12,338 bases of DNA from JARIHD01 sp964610985 (GTDB lineage: Bacteria; Patescibacteriota; Saccharimonadia; Saccharimonadales; UBA4665), in contig CAZSZJ010000032.1 in the NCBI GenBank assembly GCA_964610985.1, forward strand, positions 1 through 12,338, read 5' to 3'. The position numbers were made by a program, and so were the translations under genes. Positions 12,151 through 12,338 of the stretch are shown piece by piece. The notes under the pieces are model-generated. The model did no database searches. It was not told where the DNA came from and saw only the letters and a list, made by a program, of their open reading frames with translations. Every line of letters begins with the position of its first letter. The first letter of the stretch is position 1.

Positions 12151-12290
12151 CCCAATGGGCGATGGGGTCGTGCCGTCGTGCGCGAAGCAACAGCCACGAT
12201 TATTGGGACTTTCCTTTGCAGCAAGACACATAGTCCTGCGTGGGCAGGGCCGGGACGAGACTCCTGGCGCGGCTAAAATTTATACATTTA
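12151..12290 (-). other. Gene-free 3' flank, possibly structured RNA on the minus strand
   Basis: No coding signal is convincing after the stop at 12150. Read on the minus strand, a TATAAA (12284-12279) precedes a hairpin GCAGGAC/GTCTTGC (12239-12221, one G-U pair), then AAAGGAAAGTCCC (12217-12205). An outer CCCAAT/ATTGGG stem (12207-12202 with 12156-12151) encloses a G-U-rich inner hairpin. The G-U pairs become A-C mismatches on the plus strand, which favours a minus-strand RNA. GGAAAGUCC recalls the 5' core of RNase P RNA, but a complete RNase P RNA would overlap the upstream gene heavily. It could also be a terminator region. Confidence 0.25.
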
Positions 12291-12338
12291 GGTAGTAGGC
12301 ACGTTTTGTGCTAGAAGAAACCTTTTGATGGCACTGCA

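Noticed and set aside
12151..12338. Complete RNase P RNA (rnpB) at the right end
   Set aside because: Only about 60 nt separate GGAAAGTCC from the upstream stop codon; a full RNA of 300 nt or more would run deep into the coding region, and the ACAGA and GGGTGAAA core motifs are not seen.

Overview
The window is bacterial, about 12.3 kb, and has two halves that look different. Positions 1-4.8 kb are a lower-GC accessory region packed with toxin-antitoxin (TA) modules, gene remnants, tiny genes and a repeated small-protein element. Positions 4.8-10.4 kb hold one five-gene chemosensory operon on the minus strand (mcp-cheW-cheY-cheB-cheA), followed by a divergently placed multi-pass membrane protein at 10.98-12.15 kb. 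No rRNA, tRNA, CRISPR array, transposase or phage gene is visible. UGA is used as a normal stop, so this is not one of the UGA-recoding candidate phyla. The TA density, short genes, weak Shine-Dalgarno use and many start codons lying directly behind a -10 box suggest a Patescibacteria/CPR lineage, possibly Saccharibacteria. That assignment is inference from style; there is no phylogenetic marker in the window.

Layout of the accessory half: a PIN (VapC-like) toxin running off the left edge with its AbrB-type antitoxin (minus, 1-655); a broken copy of a small-protein repeat (706-826); a 75-aa anchored cysteine-containing peptide (934-1161); a second repeat copy coding for 41 aa (1180-1305, minus); a nucleotidyltransferase-like protein (1388-2095, minus); the decayed N-terminal part of a Fic protein (2160-2415); an intact 43-aa copy of the small protein (2432-2563, minus), divergent from an AbrB-type antitoxin/Doc toxin pair (2592-3193); a fourth repeat copy (tail only) overlapping the start of an unrecognised 172-aa gene (3235-3753); a MazE/MazF pair (3831-4390); and the tail of a decayed ribbon-helix-helix-type antitoxin (4581-4706, minus).

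The chemosensory operon is tightly coupled: every junction is a 1-4 nt overlap or a 3 nt gap. It encodes a transmembrane receptor, coupling protein, response regulator, methylesterase and histidine kinase. CheA has no P2 domain, and neither CheR nor any flagellar or pilus gene is present, so the output (possibly type IV pili) lies elsewhere.

The most general observation is promoter architecture: at least six independent genes have their start codon only 6-9 nt after a recognisable -10 box, mostly with a well-spaced -35 box. This predicts leaderless or near-leaderless mRNAs, whereas operon-internal cheY keeps a perfect AGGAGG. The most novel candidate is the family of about 43-residue proteins present four times (two intact, one broken, one tail only) among the TA modules.
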